A stretch of DNA of 64,000 bases from Galbula dea (Eukaryota > Chordata > Aves > Piciformes > Galbulidae), in contig VWZX01013781.1 of NCBI GenBank assembly GCA_013399015.1, positions 124,001 through 188,000 on the forward strand, read 5' to 3'. Of the stretch, positions 48,664 to 62,483 are shown one piece after another. A program made the position numbers and the translations under genes. How positions within the stretch are numbered: position 1 is the stretch's first letter; every line of letters begins with the position of its first letter. The notes beneath the pieces were generated by a model. That model was not told the origin of the DNA. It worked only from the letters and a program-made list of their open reading frames with translations, and made no database searches.

Positions 48664-49400
48664 AGCCGCATCTCCCCTGGGAGGGCCCAGGGCATCTCCG
48701 CTGAGTTGCCGCGGTCCCCGCGAAAGAGAAGCAAAGCCGCCCCGTCCCAAGAGGGGCTTAAGGAGGGATGTTAGTCACCTCAGCGAGGTTTGAGGGGGTC
48801 CGGCCCCCGGGGTCGGGGATGCTCTGTTCCTCTTCTCGTGGTGTCTCACCTGTGCGTGCCCCTTGCTCATGGGAAGCATCTCGTCGGCGCACGCAGCACC
48901 AGGCAAGGCGCCTACGGGCATTTTCGGACAGGAAAACACGTCGCGACACAAGGGCGAGTGCAGCTTAATGGGACCAAACACCACCAGAAACGCTTGCTGT
49001 CATCTCTCCTTCCCAGATGTTGCAGATACTTCTATTAAAAAGACTCCTATCATTTAACAATGTTTGGGAAAGTTTGGTAGTACAAAGTACGGTAGCCATT
49101 TCATTCCAAGAGTGGGTGCATTGCAAAAGTATTTGACTCCGTCACAGAAATTCTCAAAAGTTCAGCAAGTGATCACCATGCTCTTCTCCAGTACTGACAC
49201 CGTGGCCTGCTGCAGGGAGAGTGACTGAAAGAAGTAGAGGAAACTGCAAGACACTTAAGAAAACAGATACACAGGACGTGTATATTTGAAGTAACCAAAG
49301 AGCTATTGGTATCCATGAAAAAATAATTGGTAGAATGAGTCCCTACCATGCTGTTATTTCTCTGGAGTCTCAGAATCTACAGGATAATTGTAGAAAAAGA

Positions 49401-49790
49401 ATCATGCTCAACTTGGTGTCCACTAGGAACCCCAGGTCCTTTTCTGCCAAGCTGCTTTCCAGCTGGGCAGCCCCCAGCATGTACTGATGCCTGGGGTTCT
49501 TCCTCCACTTACTTCGTGCTTCCTGGTTTTGAACATCACAAGGTTCCTGTCAGCTCATTCCTCCGGCCTTTTGAAGTCCCTCTGGATGGAAGTGCAACTC
49601 TCTAGTGTATCAACTTTTTCCCACAGTATCATCAGCAAACTTGCTGAGGGTGCCTTCTGCCCAATCATCCAGATCATTTATGGAGAAGTTGGACAGTTTT
49701 GGACTCAGTGTTGACCCCTGATACACAGTGAGTTACTGACCTCCAACTAGAGTTTTTACAACTAATCCCAACCCTGATCTTCTGAAGTCC
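49401..49790 (-). mobile_element. CR1 LINE ORF2 fragment, antisense
   Basis: CTCAACTTGGTGTCCACTAG, CTTTTCTGCCAAGCTGCTTT, GGTTCCTGTCAGCTCATTCC, GTATCATCAGCAAACTTGCT, CAATCATCCAGATCATTTAT and GTGTTGACCCCTGATACAC appear in the order of the reverse complement of CR1 reverse transcriptase. About 390 bp, with many small changes and no intact frame. Confidence 0.9.
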
Positions 49791-52700
49791 TTCCCGCTCC
49801 AGCTGAGCCAGCTGCAGGACACGCATCATTCTTATGTTCCGTGTATTCATCTCATGCTCACCAGAAGCAACCAGCCCTATCTCCTCCCACTGAAATGCAT
49901 TGCCAGTGAAACAATTAACAGGACTGACATCTGACTTTCATTGTAGGCATTACAGTTGACACATTGTTAAGATAAAAGAAGGGTAGGGTCTGGGCTACAC
50001 TTCGTTATTAAAGGAAACAACCTCAGTTGATGCTTGCAAGAATGTCATAATAACCATAAGTCAGACAAATCTTGTCAACAACTGTCTGTAGATTTTTCCA
50101 GATTAAAACAAGGAAATAAAGCTAGAGAAATAGTGAAGTGGTTTGAAAGGACAGGTTTTAATAAAGCAGTGCTTATATGTTCCAGAACCTGAGTAATTAG
50201 AATAATCTCCCAAAACATATGAAGAAAAGTTCTGCCCACCAGCAAAATCTGGCATATTTAGATTTCTGTGAAGAAAATTTGGCTAACTAGAAACTCATAA
50301 GAAAATTAAAAGGTATGACAGCCCAATGCAAGTCCCAAAACATAATAAAGTTTGGGTCAGGCAATGGGAGAAAGGAAGATGTAAATCTTAAAACTGACTT
50401 CTGTTCACGAAGTAGAAGTAGTACCTTTGTGAAGTAGATGTGCAATGAGAGATTTTTCAAACATTTCTTATTTTGGGCAAGGAAATAAAATACTGGTCAT
50501 GAACAACTAATTTATTTTTTGAAAAGTATTAAAATAAAATATTAAAGTAACTTTTTCCAATATTACTGTAATGATAAGAAAAGGACAAAGAACAAACCTT
50601 AAGAAGTATGTTTTTCCTTTGCCAACAGTTTCAGTTACAAACGTTGACACTATTTAATTTTAAAGTAAATACTAGTATTTACTTCTAAGTCCAAAATAAA
50701 ACACTCTACAAAATTTTGGAGAAGGGAGATTTAAAGAGAAAGGGGAAATAAAATTTAACCAAAAAATCCTGAAAACCTAGTTAATCTGTAACTCTGTCAA
50801 GTGTGCAGGTAACCAGTAGGAACTGATGCAGTAATAAAGAAGTGTGAAGCAATTAGCAACAGAGACGCTTAGGAAAATCTGGGACTGCACATGGAGAGGA
50901 AGGGGAAGGAAAAATAGCACAGTAATGAAATTAATAATCTATTTCTATTTTAGGGGAAGAGAAAAGCAACTTCCGGTCTATACATTGAGTATTTTGCAAT
51001 GGCAACAGTATATTCACGACATGAAAATAGTAAGATATATCACAAACTAATCAAAGTGTAGCTTAGTAAATCTGCAATATGGTCAACAGCCTAGCAAAGC
51101 CAACTACTCAAATAGGGTAATAGCCAAATTAAGCCAACAGCATCTGAGTTAAACCCATTATGCATATACATTGTACTAGGGAAATCAATCTGATGATCAT
51201 AGAGAGTTTCACAAACATGCAAACACACATGATTCCCTATTTATTCAGTGCACAAGAAAGGCAACAGTCACTAAATAAGCATCTGCATGATGTGAGGCTT
51301 TAAGCCTTCTTTGCTCTACTCTCTTTTCATTCTGAATACAGTCAGACTGACAAGTGTCTTCATGTGCATTTGTCACTGGAGTACAAGGAGTTCACAAACA
51401 CCTGCTTTTCTTAAAACCTTTAGAAGATAATTAGGCAGTTTCAAATGATTTCTAGATGATGGATAAAAGCATGTGGATCTTAGGGTGAAATATAGCCACT
51501 GATCCTGATTATGCAATAAGAACCTGAAGCTTAGTCTTTCAGAGGATGTAGCGCTATAACCTTTCCCTTTTCAGGCAAGCAGCCATTGATTTCAGGGCTG
51601 AACAGCTTCTCCATATCATACCCCAGGGCCCTGAGACAGGTACCTAGAAAACCAAGAAGACGTGCATGAGTGTGTCTGAAAAGTCTGGATAAAAGATTTG
51701 CTGAGCACTACACAGTGTCTCTGAGGCTGTGATAGGGACAGAATCAGATTCAAAGCTGTTTGAAAAACATCAGAGGGAGTAGTTTCCCAAAGACAGGCTC
51801 TGATAGCAGAATGTGAAGCCTTTACAACAGTATGTTGTTTATGGTTTTGACTGAAGCCAGGCAGAAAGACAGTCCGTATGCCTGCCTGACAAACCCAACA
51901 GGCAGCCTTGATTCCCACCGTGCCGTGGGCAAGAAAGCAGGCTGCCCTGCTGGCTGTGAGCCCAGCTTGTCACTATCCTGTGGCCTGACTCATCATCTTG
52001 CTGACACACCCACTGCAGAGTAGTTTCTCACCATTCTGCAACACAGACATATTGCCCTGTTCTTGTTCAGCTACAGAACAGAAGTGCTTATGTTGCAGAA
52101 CCAAGCTGTTAAGTGATTTTGCTATTTCGATCTGGTCATCAGTATGTAATACTGACAGTCTTCCTCAGATGTCCTTCCCATTTCTTCTTGTTACCCCACT
52201 AGCCATCTCTGTTTTCCCTATATCTTTTTCTACATCTTTGTATCAAGTTTCTACATGCCACAGTTTCTTATTTACAGCAACTGACTTATTCACTCTTCTT
52301 GAATTATGATGCAGTTCAGATGCCTAAGCATAGGTGTGTTCTTCCATTTTAGACATGATAAGGTATTTCACTTGGTCACAAGTTGCCGCTCCATAAGGTT
52401 TTGGATCTTCCATTAATTGTGCTGTATCTTCCCATCCCATGCTGATGTCTCTGATGCCTTACAAATGACGCTAGATGTCTATGTTTAAATACCTGAATTT
52501 CATCCTTACTATCCTCACTATTGAATCAATCTGGGTTTTAAGCTAGAGTTCTCTCCATATTTAACTGCCACATTAAGGTTATTTTGGCCACTATGACTCT
52601 TTCTAAAGAACTTTTAGTTTTCATTCACATTTTTCTATCTAAATGTCACAACCCACATACATGCATACACAATTCTGTTAATTTTCATAGTTCAGTTCTT

Positions 52701-54696
52701 CAGATGTTTGGATTATTTGCTTTACAAAATCATTTTTCCAAAGCAAATAGTTTATATTGATTATCTGCTAAGATAAGATTCCAACCAGTTCCTTTCTAAT
52801 AAATGACACATTTGGAACAGTAGAAAAGTATCAAAAAAGGTTGTACTAAAAGTTAAACTTGACACAACTACCACCTGTTTAGGTGCCACTAACAATTTCA
52901 TCTCTGTACTTCATGCACAGATACTTAGAGACTGGTATTTCTGTAGGATGATTTGGATAAGCTTGCAGCAAGTCTTCATTTGCAGCTCCCTGTGTTATTA
53001 GTTAAAACACTGATTCACATGTATTTACAATATTGCTGTCCTGAGCTATATAGCCCTCTCTTTTCCATTCCTAAGCAGCTAAGAGCTTATTTCACTGTTT
53101 TAGTCTCACTAGGTAACAGACATTAAACTTCCTGCTTCTATCCATTACAGTTTCAAGTCTTCTAGTTTTTAACTTGCATTTCCAATGTTGATAATACAGC
53201 TTCTGAAGAGCAAAGCCTTGCTTTACATTCTCTGTCAACCAATACATTGCAGAAAATCGTGCACTTTATTTTTCCATTCCAATCTCTTGCTTTTCCAGCT
53301 TAATACCAGCCCACACAGCTCAGGATAATCTCCAAGCAACAGTGAATTACAGTAACAGAAAAATTAGATTGAACTAGTTTCAGGGCAAGGGTGAGTCAGC
53401 AAACAGAAAACAGACTTCTGTAAGTATTGTGCAGCCTGTGACTGATAGCCTAGGGAAGTAAAGACTTCCCATCCCTGACATTTAAAAAAAACCAGATTAG
53501 ATTAATCTCTGCCATGATGTTTGCTCAACATAGGCAAGCTAGTCCAAGGGTAGGAAGTGGATTAGCTGACCTCCTGACACCTGTGTTTTATGTGAATACC
53601 AGTGTCCATGGACTCATTTGGCTAGGCAAGATTGCCAGGGTGTTGCCATGACTTCCACACAACAAAGGGGGAAATTATTTTTTAAAACCTTTTCTCAGAG
53701 CCTGGAGGTGACCGGTAGATCTCCACTTAGGTTCATATGGGTCTGATTCCTGAGATACCGTGCTCTTGCTGTACGTATGAGGATCTTAGGCAGAAGAGTT
53801 TTGTCTTGATCTTCTAAAGCAACATTTAGGACATATGGCTCTGAAAACCACAGAATGCAAGTGGCTTTGGTAAGAAAGCTCTCTTTTCAAAAGTGGCTAA
53901 CAAGACACGTAACAAACTACCAACAAACAACATTCTTCCTCTCAAGTTAGTATAACCTGTGGTTCTTCCAAAGTTTTTCTTCATTACAGCATTCTCTTGC
54001 ATTTTCCACATTTATTTATATGAGATGACATCAAATGTGGAAGCATGGAAGTTCTCCCTTGCCTAAGGAGTAAAGAAGGAAGGAAAAAGCAGATGGTTAG
54101 CAGTTATGTGTTTAAAAGCCACACAGAAACTCAATTAGCAGGTTCATCATTATGCCCCAGACATTTCTGTTTGTTCTTGAAGGCACTCTGCTTCCACGCT
54201 AAAATCAGTAAAACAGATATTGTACAAATTGTCAAACAAAACTGCCTTTCTTCCTAGAAGAATTCCTTTCCCTCTGGTAATAACACAAATAACCAACACA
54301 GTCCAGAAGAAAAGGCACATAAGTCACTTTTCAGAATGAACTGTCACCATTAAAATCATCTGGATCCTGATCACATTTCATCTGGCATTGACAAACTCAA
54401 GTTTAAGAAAGTTATTTTTGGCAATAGCAAGGAGACAGAAGACAACACAGAGAAATTCGTAAGTTACTTCATAGATCTGACTTTTTTTCATTCTGCAATG
54501 TAAAGCTACAGCAAAGCTTGCTTAAACTGAGTCACACACCCTGCTGCAGCTTACCAAGATGGGATGCTGGATGTAATTAACATCATTTATCTTGTTAAAG
54601 ACAGTACTTCTGACCTCAAAACAGAAACTGCAAATGATGCCAGCAGAGATCTTCAGCCTATATGCTTTCTCCAAACAACAATGAACCTAAAAAATA

Positions 54697-54745
54697 CAGA
54701 ATCACAGAATCATTACAGTTGGAAAGGACCCTCAAGATCATCTGT
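54697..54745 (-). mobile_element. CR1 LINE 3' terminal fragment
   Basis: ACAGAATCACAGAATCATTA, CAGTTGGAAAGGACCCTC and AAGATCATCTG are the reverse complement of the CR1 terminus. Only about 50 bp. Confidence 0.85.
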
Positions 54746-55186
54746 GATGTGTGGTTAGGTGAGGAGGATGTGCAGGCCAAGGTTTTATGGACAACAAAAT
54801 TGCCTTTTGTGAGCTCTGTGTTGGCAGGTAAGTGGTGGTCTGCTGAGAGCTGTGCCCAGAAGCATCAGAAACTTCTGTTTCCTCTCAAACTGTGGGTGGC
54901 CCAGAAAAGGCAGAAATTCTGTGTGACATGTCCAGAAAGTCAGGCCTTGGACCCACTGGCTCTTCTTCCTTAGTTCTTTCTTCGCAGCCTGACACCTGTC
55001 TGAGGTATTTCAAGCAAGGGTGCACTACATAACTAGAATATAGGAAGGTTTTGCTGAATCACATGAACTATGTGAGAATTTAATATTAAAAGATTTGTAA
55101 TGTAATTATTATTATCTTTATGCTAAATTCTTTATTTTTTTTGTTTACTTTAAAATGGTACATGTAAGCCCAAATACTACAAGTTG

Positions 55187-55245
55187 TTTAACCTGGAGAA
55201 AAGGAGACTCAGGGGAGATCTTCTCACTCTCCACAGCTACCTGTA
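55187..55245 (+). mobile_element. CR1 LINE ORF2-end fragment
   Basis: AACCTGGAGAAAAGGAGACT, CAGGGGAGATCTTCTCACTC and TCCACAGCTAC match the sense CR1 block coding for the 'LEKRRLRGDL' region. Short, with unclear ends. Confidence 0.75.
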
Positions 55246-56802
55246 GTTCCACTTCTGTAACTAAGTGCATTTCACACCCCTAAAAACACACTTCACAGCA
55301 GCAAACTGTTATACTGCATCCCTCCTGACACAAAAAGTTGGTGCCACCATGTGTGTTCCTTTCTTCTGCAGATCATTTTGCAAGATGACCAGCCATCAGA
55401 GGGTTACACAAAAGTACCACCCCTGTACAGTAACTGAAAGGAAACACAAAAGCTTTCCACCTCCTAAATGCAGGCAGCATCATGATTATTCTTTCCTAAC
55501 AGGAGGCTCTGATTGGATTAGTTTTCCACAAACTGTTAAGAATGTACAGAGGATCTTTTCTAACCTCTCCTCCAACATGGCACCTGTGCTGATGGGTCTT
55601 CTTCCCACTCTTCTCAACAGAGGAAAAGAGAGTGTAAAAACCTTAGTTAACTCATAACAGTCATTTTCCTACCAGGTGACCTTTATAGCACAGAATTTTC
55701 AAGAGGATTAGATAAATCATTGTCTTCATACTTTGATGCTGAGCTCCTTTGGAGATTGACTAACCTTTTTCATTCTTTAATTGTCCAGTACTGGCATAGT
55801 GCTTCTGCTTCGGGAGCAGGATTCCCAGGGGCTACATTATCATAGAAAAAGAATAAGAATAATCTTGCCAGCTTTTGTTCTACCCATTAAATAATGACCT
55901 TTGAGTAACTCATTTAACTTGCCAAATATAAAAAAAAATATTTTCCTTTAGTAAATTTCTAAGAATGATATTTCCTTATAGGAAGGTCATTCATTGAAGG
56001 AAGAAGATCCACCCATAATAAGATCACCAAGACACTTTCTGCATTGGAACATTTGTATGTAGGTGAACTGGGTAAGTGCTCTCCACTTTCTCCTGAAGAG
56101 AAAGTGACTCAGTACACTCAGCTGTTTTGTTGGACATATTTGCACACAAATAAGTGAGAGCACCCAAATACATAAATAGAAGTAAACAGAAGTATTGGAA
56201 ATTAAAACAAAGCTATCATCTTTCTGAGCTCCCAATAGGCTCCAAAATCTGTTTCCATTTTTTGTACAGCCCCTCAGGCAATTCCAAATATGGCATACAT
56301 CACTAAGCATTCCTTCAGTTCTTTTTTATTCAGAGAGATTTAAGCTGCTGGGAGTCCAGATCAGATACGACATGCCACAGGTTGTCACTTCTATGTGAAC
56401 TAAGTGACATTTCAGATACTGTACTTTTCTCTAAAGGTGTGCAACATTACAAAAGAAACATGGAAACATAGTTCTTTTTGTCTGTGCCACAAGAAAAAAA
56501 TACCCCACACATCAACACACTAGTGATATAACACAGCCTAATTGTATAAGTGCCTAACTGAGATAAGCCTGCATTTCAGTTCCTGCTAGTGCTGCCCCCA
56601 GTAGCTGGTACACAAGTTTAGAGTTTAACTTCAAGCTGAGAACTACTACTGGTTATAAAGCAAAATACATCAGCTAGATACATCCATATCTCCCTAATGG
56701 GACGTGATGCTAAAAGCATCGTTTGCAAAGCATGTTTAGGGTGGACGTAATCTGTATGAAGGACAAGAAGAGAACAAGACAGAGGGCAAAAAAGTACATA
56801 TT

Positions 56803-56962
56803 AGGATCATAGGATTGTCAGTGTTGGAAGGGACCTCAAAGATCATCTAGTTCCAACACCCCTGCCTGGCAGGGACACCATCCACTAGACCAGGTTACCC
56901 AGGGCCCCATCAAGCCTTGTCTTAAAAGCTTCCAGGGATGAGGCTTCCACAACCTTTCTTTA
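56803..56962 (-). mobile_element. CR1 LINE 3' end
   Basis: GGATCATAGGATTGTCAGTG, TTGGAAGGGACCTCAAAGAT, CTGGCAGGGACACCATCCAC and CTTCCAGGGATGAGGCTTCC are the reverse complement of a CR1 3' end. Confidence 0.93.
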
Positions 56963-58152
56963 GTAGACTGCAAGTTAAAACTACACCTAAATTTGGTGGC
57001 AGCTGAACAAGTAGAAAAAGCAGAGAGAGACCCATGTTACATTCCCCAGGCCAAAGAAGAAATCTATAGTAGCAGGGGCTTCCAAGTTTGTGGCTTGACC
57101 AGTGACCCATCACAGCTCCCAATACTCATACAGAGAAATTTTAGCTGCCATGGCAACCATCTTTTTTCTGGTCAAATGCACTGGATAAATATTCAATTAA
57201 AGTCTTTTTATTTATGTCTCTAATCTAAAAGGGGTTTTTTGTGAAACAGTTGATTTAAAGGTTTTGCTACCTAATCATGCAGCAACAAGCACAGCTCAGC
57301 CCTGGCAGCACAATTAAATACTAATAAATGACAGAAGATAAAGAGTCAAAGTAGTAAGGGAAATGGGAAAAAAAAAGGATGCTCTTGTGGTGGCTGCTGG
57401 ATGGATGAACCTGTGTGAATGATACTTTTGTTTTATTAGTTGACGGTAATTTCACATACAAGCTTAATTTCAGGTTCAAGAAAGCTCTTTATTTACCTTG
57501 GGAATCTGAGCACTTTACATTTTTAATCTTAAAAGAAATTCCAAATAGAGCAAGCAATTTCAAATAGAAAAGCAATGTGGATTTTTTGGCACAATTCCAT
57601 GAATCCAGAATGGACTGTTTTGCCATAATTACTTTTTTTTTTCTATAAAAGGCTGTTGAACACTTTGAAATGTATTTAAAGATCCAAGGAACCTTCAGAA
57701 CTATTATCTTTTTCCCTACTTGGCATATATTAATTCCTGCATATCCCCTATCCTGTCTTTTCATGCTGACCCAGCAATAGAGATGGTGCTCCTCTACCTA
57801 TCTACAATCCTATAAAGAGCAATCCTAAGTAAGACCCTTTGAGCTCTCTAGGATGGCAGAAGCCTGTGACCCAGTATCTCCTCATGAGCTGGAATGCCTC
57901 TCAGGATATATTTCACGAGGATTTTTATGAATAGATTTCACAAGGATTTCCAAAATCATCCACTGATAGGTGCCAGTGAAGAAGAATGGTTCAAAGATCA
58001 TCTGTGGACAAATGCTGACAAAGAGAACAGCAAGTAATTCACTACAATTAGATTTCATGAGAAAAAGATCTTTTCAAAGATCATTTGGTACCAATAATTT
58101 ATTACAACTTGCAAAGAGAGAAAAATCTTGATCAGAAGCTAACCTCTATATC

Positions 58153-58177
58153 TGTGAGTGTGTTTGTGTGTGTGTGA
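58153..58177. repeat. GT microsatellite
   Basis: GTGAGTGTGTTTGTGTGTGTGTG-type alternation; imperfect. Confidence 0.8.
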
Positions 58178-58415
58178 TTTAATTTAGGAAACTTTATAGT
58201 AAGTCTTGGGGGAGTCCTGCCTTTTTGGAATCTTTAACTAAGTCACCGCATTGATTATAACATATTTTATTTGAACAATCTGATAATTGTCTCATGATTA
58301 ATTATTGTTAGAAGTTATTAAACATAATCTTGTGATTTTCCGTAACAGTGTTAAGAAACCTTGATTGCTGCCATCTCAAAGCTGTGTAGGATCCATAATG
58401 ACTCATGTCACGACA
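58178..58415 (+). mobile_element. Probable LTR 3' portion of a class III-like endogenous retrovirus
   Basis: The block ends with TTGATTGCTGCCATCTC, GTGTAGGATCCATAATGACT and CATGTCACGACA just before a primer-binding-site-like sequence, the position expected for U5. A TTAAACATAATCTTG stretch lies where R/U5 would be. The start is not defined and no matching second LTR or gag reading frame follows. The call depends mainly on the adjacent TGG-led sites. Confidence 0.45.
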
Positions 58416-58418
58416 AAT

Positions 58419-58481
58419 TGGCGCAGCAAGCAGGACACTGCAACACTGTTTGGGAACAAATTGGCACAGTCAGCAGGATCC
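58419..58481 (+). other. Two tandem primer-binding-site-like sequences (tRNA-Ser type)
   Basis: ATTGGCGCAGCAAGCAGGA (TGG at 58419) and ATTGGCACAGTCAGCAGGAT (TGG at 58462) lie 43 bp apart, each preceded by ACAA. Both resemble the complement of a serine tRNA 3' end (TGG for the CCA tail, then acceptor and T-arm), the primer type known from HERV-S/ERV-L-related elements. The match is from memory of tRNA sequences. Confidence 0.5.
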
Positions 58482-61400
58482 TACATCAGTTTTTGTGGCA
58501 AATCTCAGCAGGAGGTTCTCCTTTACCCTTCTGCATTTCCACTAACATCCAGTTAAACTTCCTGTGTAAATAATTCTAAATAGATTCTAACTTATTTTCA
58601 TCTGCATGTTTCTTCTAAGTAGCAAGTAATAGAGTGAACTTTGCCATTGAACTTTAAGTCACAGTTTTACAAATTCATGTTAAAATCACTTTTGCTAACA
58701 CCTTTGACAGTGATTCTTTAAGCAATCTAAATCACCATCTGTGACAAGCTCTCACAGTGATGCAGACCAAAGGTGGAGCATCATACCTGTACCACGATCC
58801 CCACCTCTCCCCCACAATGCCAGTACCACACACACCCTCTGTCTCCACACACACCTGCTGACCATGTCACACAGCTAACTCATGCATTTATCCATTAGGG
58901 TCTAATAGCAGAATGGGAGGTAAAAATTAGGAACCACACCTCCAGGCTAACAGCTTTCCATATTGTCATCCAAGGGTTTTCCTAACCTCAGCTGGAGTCA
59001 ATGACCTGAACCTGTTCCTGCAGGCCCAGCCTGCTCAAATGCTGGCATGGGGCAGGACCCTTCTGCCTCCCCACCCTATCCCACAGTGAGCCAAGTGCTT
59101 CCCTTCATCTCTGGCTTTTGGCAGGATGCCTGGATGCCCTTCTCCTTTTGAGTGCTCCAGGTTCAGAATTGCTCAGACTACAAGAGGGCAGAGGGCACAT
59201 CCTTTTGGGGGACATAGGCAAAGCCAGGAGAAGGGAGTACTTTGGGCATAAGGCCCATCTGCAAAGTGCTGGCAACACAGCAAAAGCCAGTTACCATTGC
59301 TGATATCCAGGATGGATAATTTTCATTCTGCTCACAAAGGCTTTGGGCAAATGTTGATCCTTACAACCAGCACCCAAGGAACAGCAATTGAATACTCCCT
59401 GTGGGCCTCCCAAGGCAGTGTAACATGAGGACTGTTGCTCTCAGACCACCACAGGAAACTCAAAAATTTAGCAGTAGATAGTGGACCTTGACTGTGAGGG
59501 ATCTGAAAGACTCCACCTCATCAGACAAAACTTTCCTGGCTATCCCTTACACAGAAGACTCCTGAATTAAATGTATTTTTTGCCTGTAGCTTTTTAGCTC
59601 CAGCCAACGCAGCCCAGGCAACTCAGCCAGCTAATGTGGTTAGGACAACACACAACTATCTAATGAGAAAGCCTCAAGGATAAAACAAGATACCTAAGCT
59701 CCTTGTAGTGCCTCAAGGACCGTTTTGGGTTTTCACCCTCACTGCAGAAGCAGCTCACAGTCTGCTGCAGGCACAGCTCCTGCCAAAACCAGGCTCTGGT
59801 ATTTTTCCAGGACAAACCCGGATTTTTTTCTCAAACATGGGAGAGCAAAGTTTGTTTTCTGTCAGAGATGGTGCCTTTCCACACCACCAGCTCTGGCAGT
59901 CTGCATGCTTTTCTAAGAGTCCTGGAAAGTATTTTTCTCTTCCAAGGGGCAAGCGGGCTAGACTGTGGGGGCTGGTGTGTCTCTGCAGAGGAGTAGCAGG
60001 ATGTCTCGCCAAAACTGAAAGCCTTGTCTGCTAATGCTGTACTGTTGGGGGTGCCTTTCACAGAACAACTGAAAAAAAAATCAATTTGCTGTTGAAAGAT
60101 TAGGGTCTTACTACATATGGCCATGAGGTACTACAGGACACTTTGTGAGAGGCAGTAAACTTCTTAAGTACTATTATGTTATCCTCCACAGGCCCAATTT
60201 GTGGCACATTTGTAGCATGCTGAACTGAGTCCATTAGAGATTTTTCAACAAAAACATCATAACAAGAGTTTTATAGAAGAACTAGGCTTTTAAAGGCATT
60301 GGTTTTTTTGCATTTTAAATAGAAAGTAGCATGACTACCTATTGATTTAAAGCACTCCATCCATTTGAAACCACATGGAATTTGCATGAGAGAGAGATTT
60401 TGAAGTGGGCATTGTCTACATGAACCCCAAGCCTGAGTTTCCAAATATAGATCAGGTCAAACATCTTAGCAAATGTGTTGGGTTAGCTCCATTTGAACCC
60501 TGAGGTAATCAAAATATTTAAGACTGCCTCCTGGGGAAGGTAAAAACTCTGCTCCTTTTTAAACTATTCAAGAAACAGGGGGACTGGTAGACCTGCTGTT
60601 CCTTTTTTGCAGCAAAGACTGGGACTTCTGTTACTTTGAAACGTTTGGAAATTAGATTAAAAGATTTTGCAGATGATCCAGTCATTAGAGATGCAGGAAT
60701 TTTTAATTTGTAGAACTGGCCTGGTGACAATGACTCCCTCAAGACCTTGGTAGAAATAAGCAGTTCCAGCAGCATGGTCGCAGGCAGGCACCTTTTGGAA
60801 GCTGAAGGATACAGAGGCACTGAAGCATTGCCATATGAGAAAGAGGCCAAATGTGCATCCAGAAAGTGAACTCTGTACAGATTGCTTCTGAATTGTATGG
60901 CAGGAGGCACCGATTTCCTCACTCATGCGGAAATTATAAAGATGTTGTGTCATTTTTGCTTTAATATCACCCTGAAGGACCTCAAAGAGTTTTGCATACT
61001 GCAGAAAGAGTTTGTGTCCCACTAAGTGCTAGTGTCAATTATGAGGTGAGAACAAACCAGGTGGAAGCTTTTCTGCTTTACTGATTTTGAGGAATAAAGA
61101 CAACAGAAGCCTAGACTCTTTACATCAGCCTGTGTTTACATGGTTCACACCATGTGAAGATGAAAGATGAGATGATGTTAAGTATCTTCCTATCCGACTA
61201 CATCCTTTACTTGCTAGGTCCTAGGGTCATGTCTGATGTCTTTTCTGGTATCATGAATCTTGCATCGGCAGCTGTGTGGCTGCCTAGGGAAGAGGCTGAA
61301 GTGTATCTCCATCCCACATGTTCTATAGTCCAATAGTCACATAGACTGCAGGATTAAGCTAGGAGCTGATGGTTTGGATTTACACAAGTTGAAGAATGGG

Positions 61401-62457
61401 ACTTCCACTCCTTTGCTGACTGTTTTAATTAATACATTATTCTTCAGAACTGACTGTTGCCTTTTTCCATTTATTCCTCTTCCCCATCTTTCCTAAGTAA
61501 GCCATGAGCCAGTCAATGTATAATGTATGTACTGAGCACATAACTGACCTAGGCCTCACTGGGGCACTTCTTGTAGCCTTTGATAGGATGATTAAATCCA
61601 GGAGACAGACAGCATTTTAGACTACCCTATTGTAGTCTCTATTAGAGTATCACATATGCCTTAGCTCTACAGCCTTCTGGTGCTACAAATCCCATTCATA
61701 GTGCTCACCTCTCCTCAGTCAATGCACAACAAGCAACTTCATGGGCACCAGCATGGGCACTCCTGACTGGGTGCCGACTATTGCAGAGTCTACAAGCCTT
61801 ATGGGATCCAACCATTCATTTGAGTTTCATACCCAGCACAGCATTAATATTTACTTCCCCCTTTCCATACAGTTGATCCACATTTTCTTTTTTTGTCCTC
61901 TCTTACTTTGTACATCTCAAGACCTTCTGTTGCTTACTTTCAAATTCTCTGTGAGTTTTGAGTTGATTTTTGACATCCTTAATGTTATCCCACTGCATCC
62001 TGAACTACACATAAGCAGTTTAGCAGGCTAAAATGGTCTCCAGTACTCACTTTTTCCTGTTCATCCAGTAGGTTTTAAGCTGTTTCTTCCCTTTTCTTAT
62101 AGCTGCAGATCACAGACTTCCTCTACCTTCAAGTCCCTAAACTTAATGTATCTGATTTTACTGATAAGACATATGACTTCATCGCCACTTCTGCTATCAA
62201 AATCAGGGAGCTTAGTTTCAAAACTATGTTAATTTCTCCCTTTATCTTAAACTAAATCACCTTGTGATGACTTAATTGTACATTTTACCTCAGAACCAGA
62301 TCTTCCATAAAGCACAGATACCAAAACTGAGTTTTAAATTGCATAATTTTCTGGTGTTTAAATTACTATTTGGAGAAGAACTCATCATCATTCATAGTCA
62401 GGAATAATATGTTCTCCTGCTACTAAGGAAAAAGGAAATGCACTTTTTCAACACACA

Positions 62458-62483
62458 GATATATATATATGTGTGTATATAAA
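62458..62483. repeat. AT/GT microsatellite
   Basis: GATATATATATATGTGTGTATATA-like alternation, about 25 bp. Confidence 0.85.

Larger units (their letters stand above)
47560..48960 (-). promoter_or_regulatory. ABCC4: CpG island with ABCC4 promoter and exon 1
   Basis: The base composition changes sharply from AT-rich to very GC- and CpG-rich at about 47560 and fades by about 48960. Exon 1 lies inside. A GGGGCGGG GC box is at 48656-48663, about 245 bp upstream of the ATG. I see no TATA box at a sensible distance, consistent with a dispersed CpG-island promoter. Long open frames on both strands here are a by-product of GC richness. The transcription start cannot be fixed from sequence. Confidence 0.8.

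Noticed and set aside
60518..61022. Two overlapping minus-strand open frames of 134 and 121 codons
   Set aside because: No family recognised, no splice or promoter context, and two frames open at once indicates chance. An expressed gene here would need transcript support.
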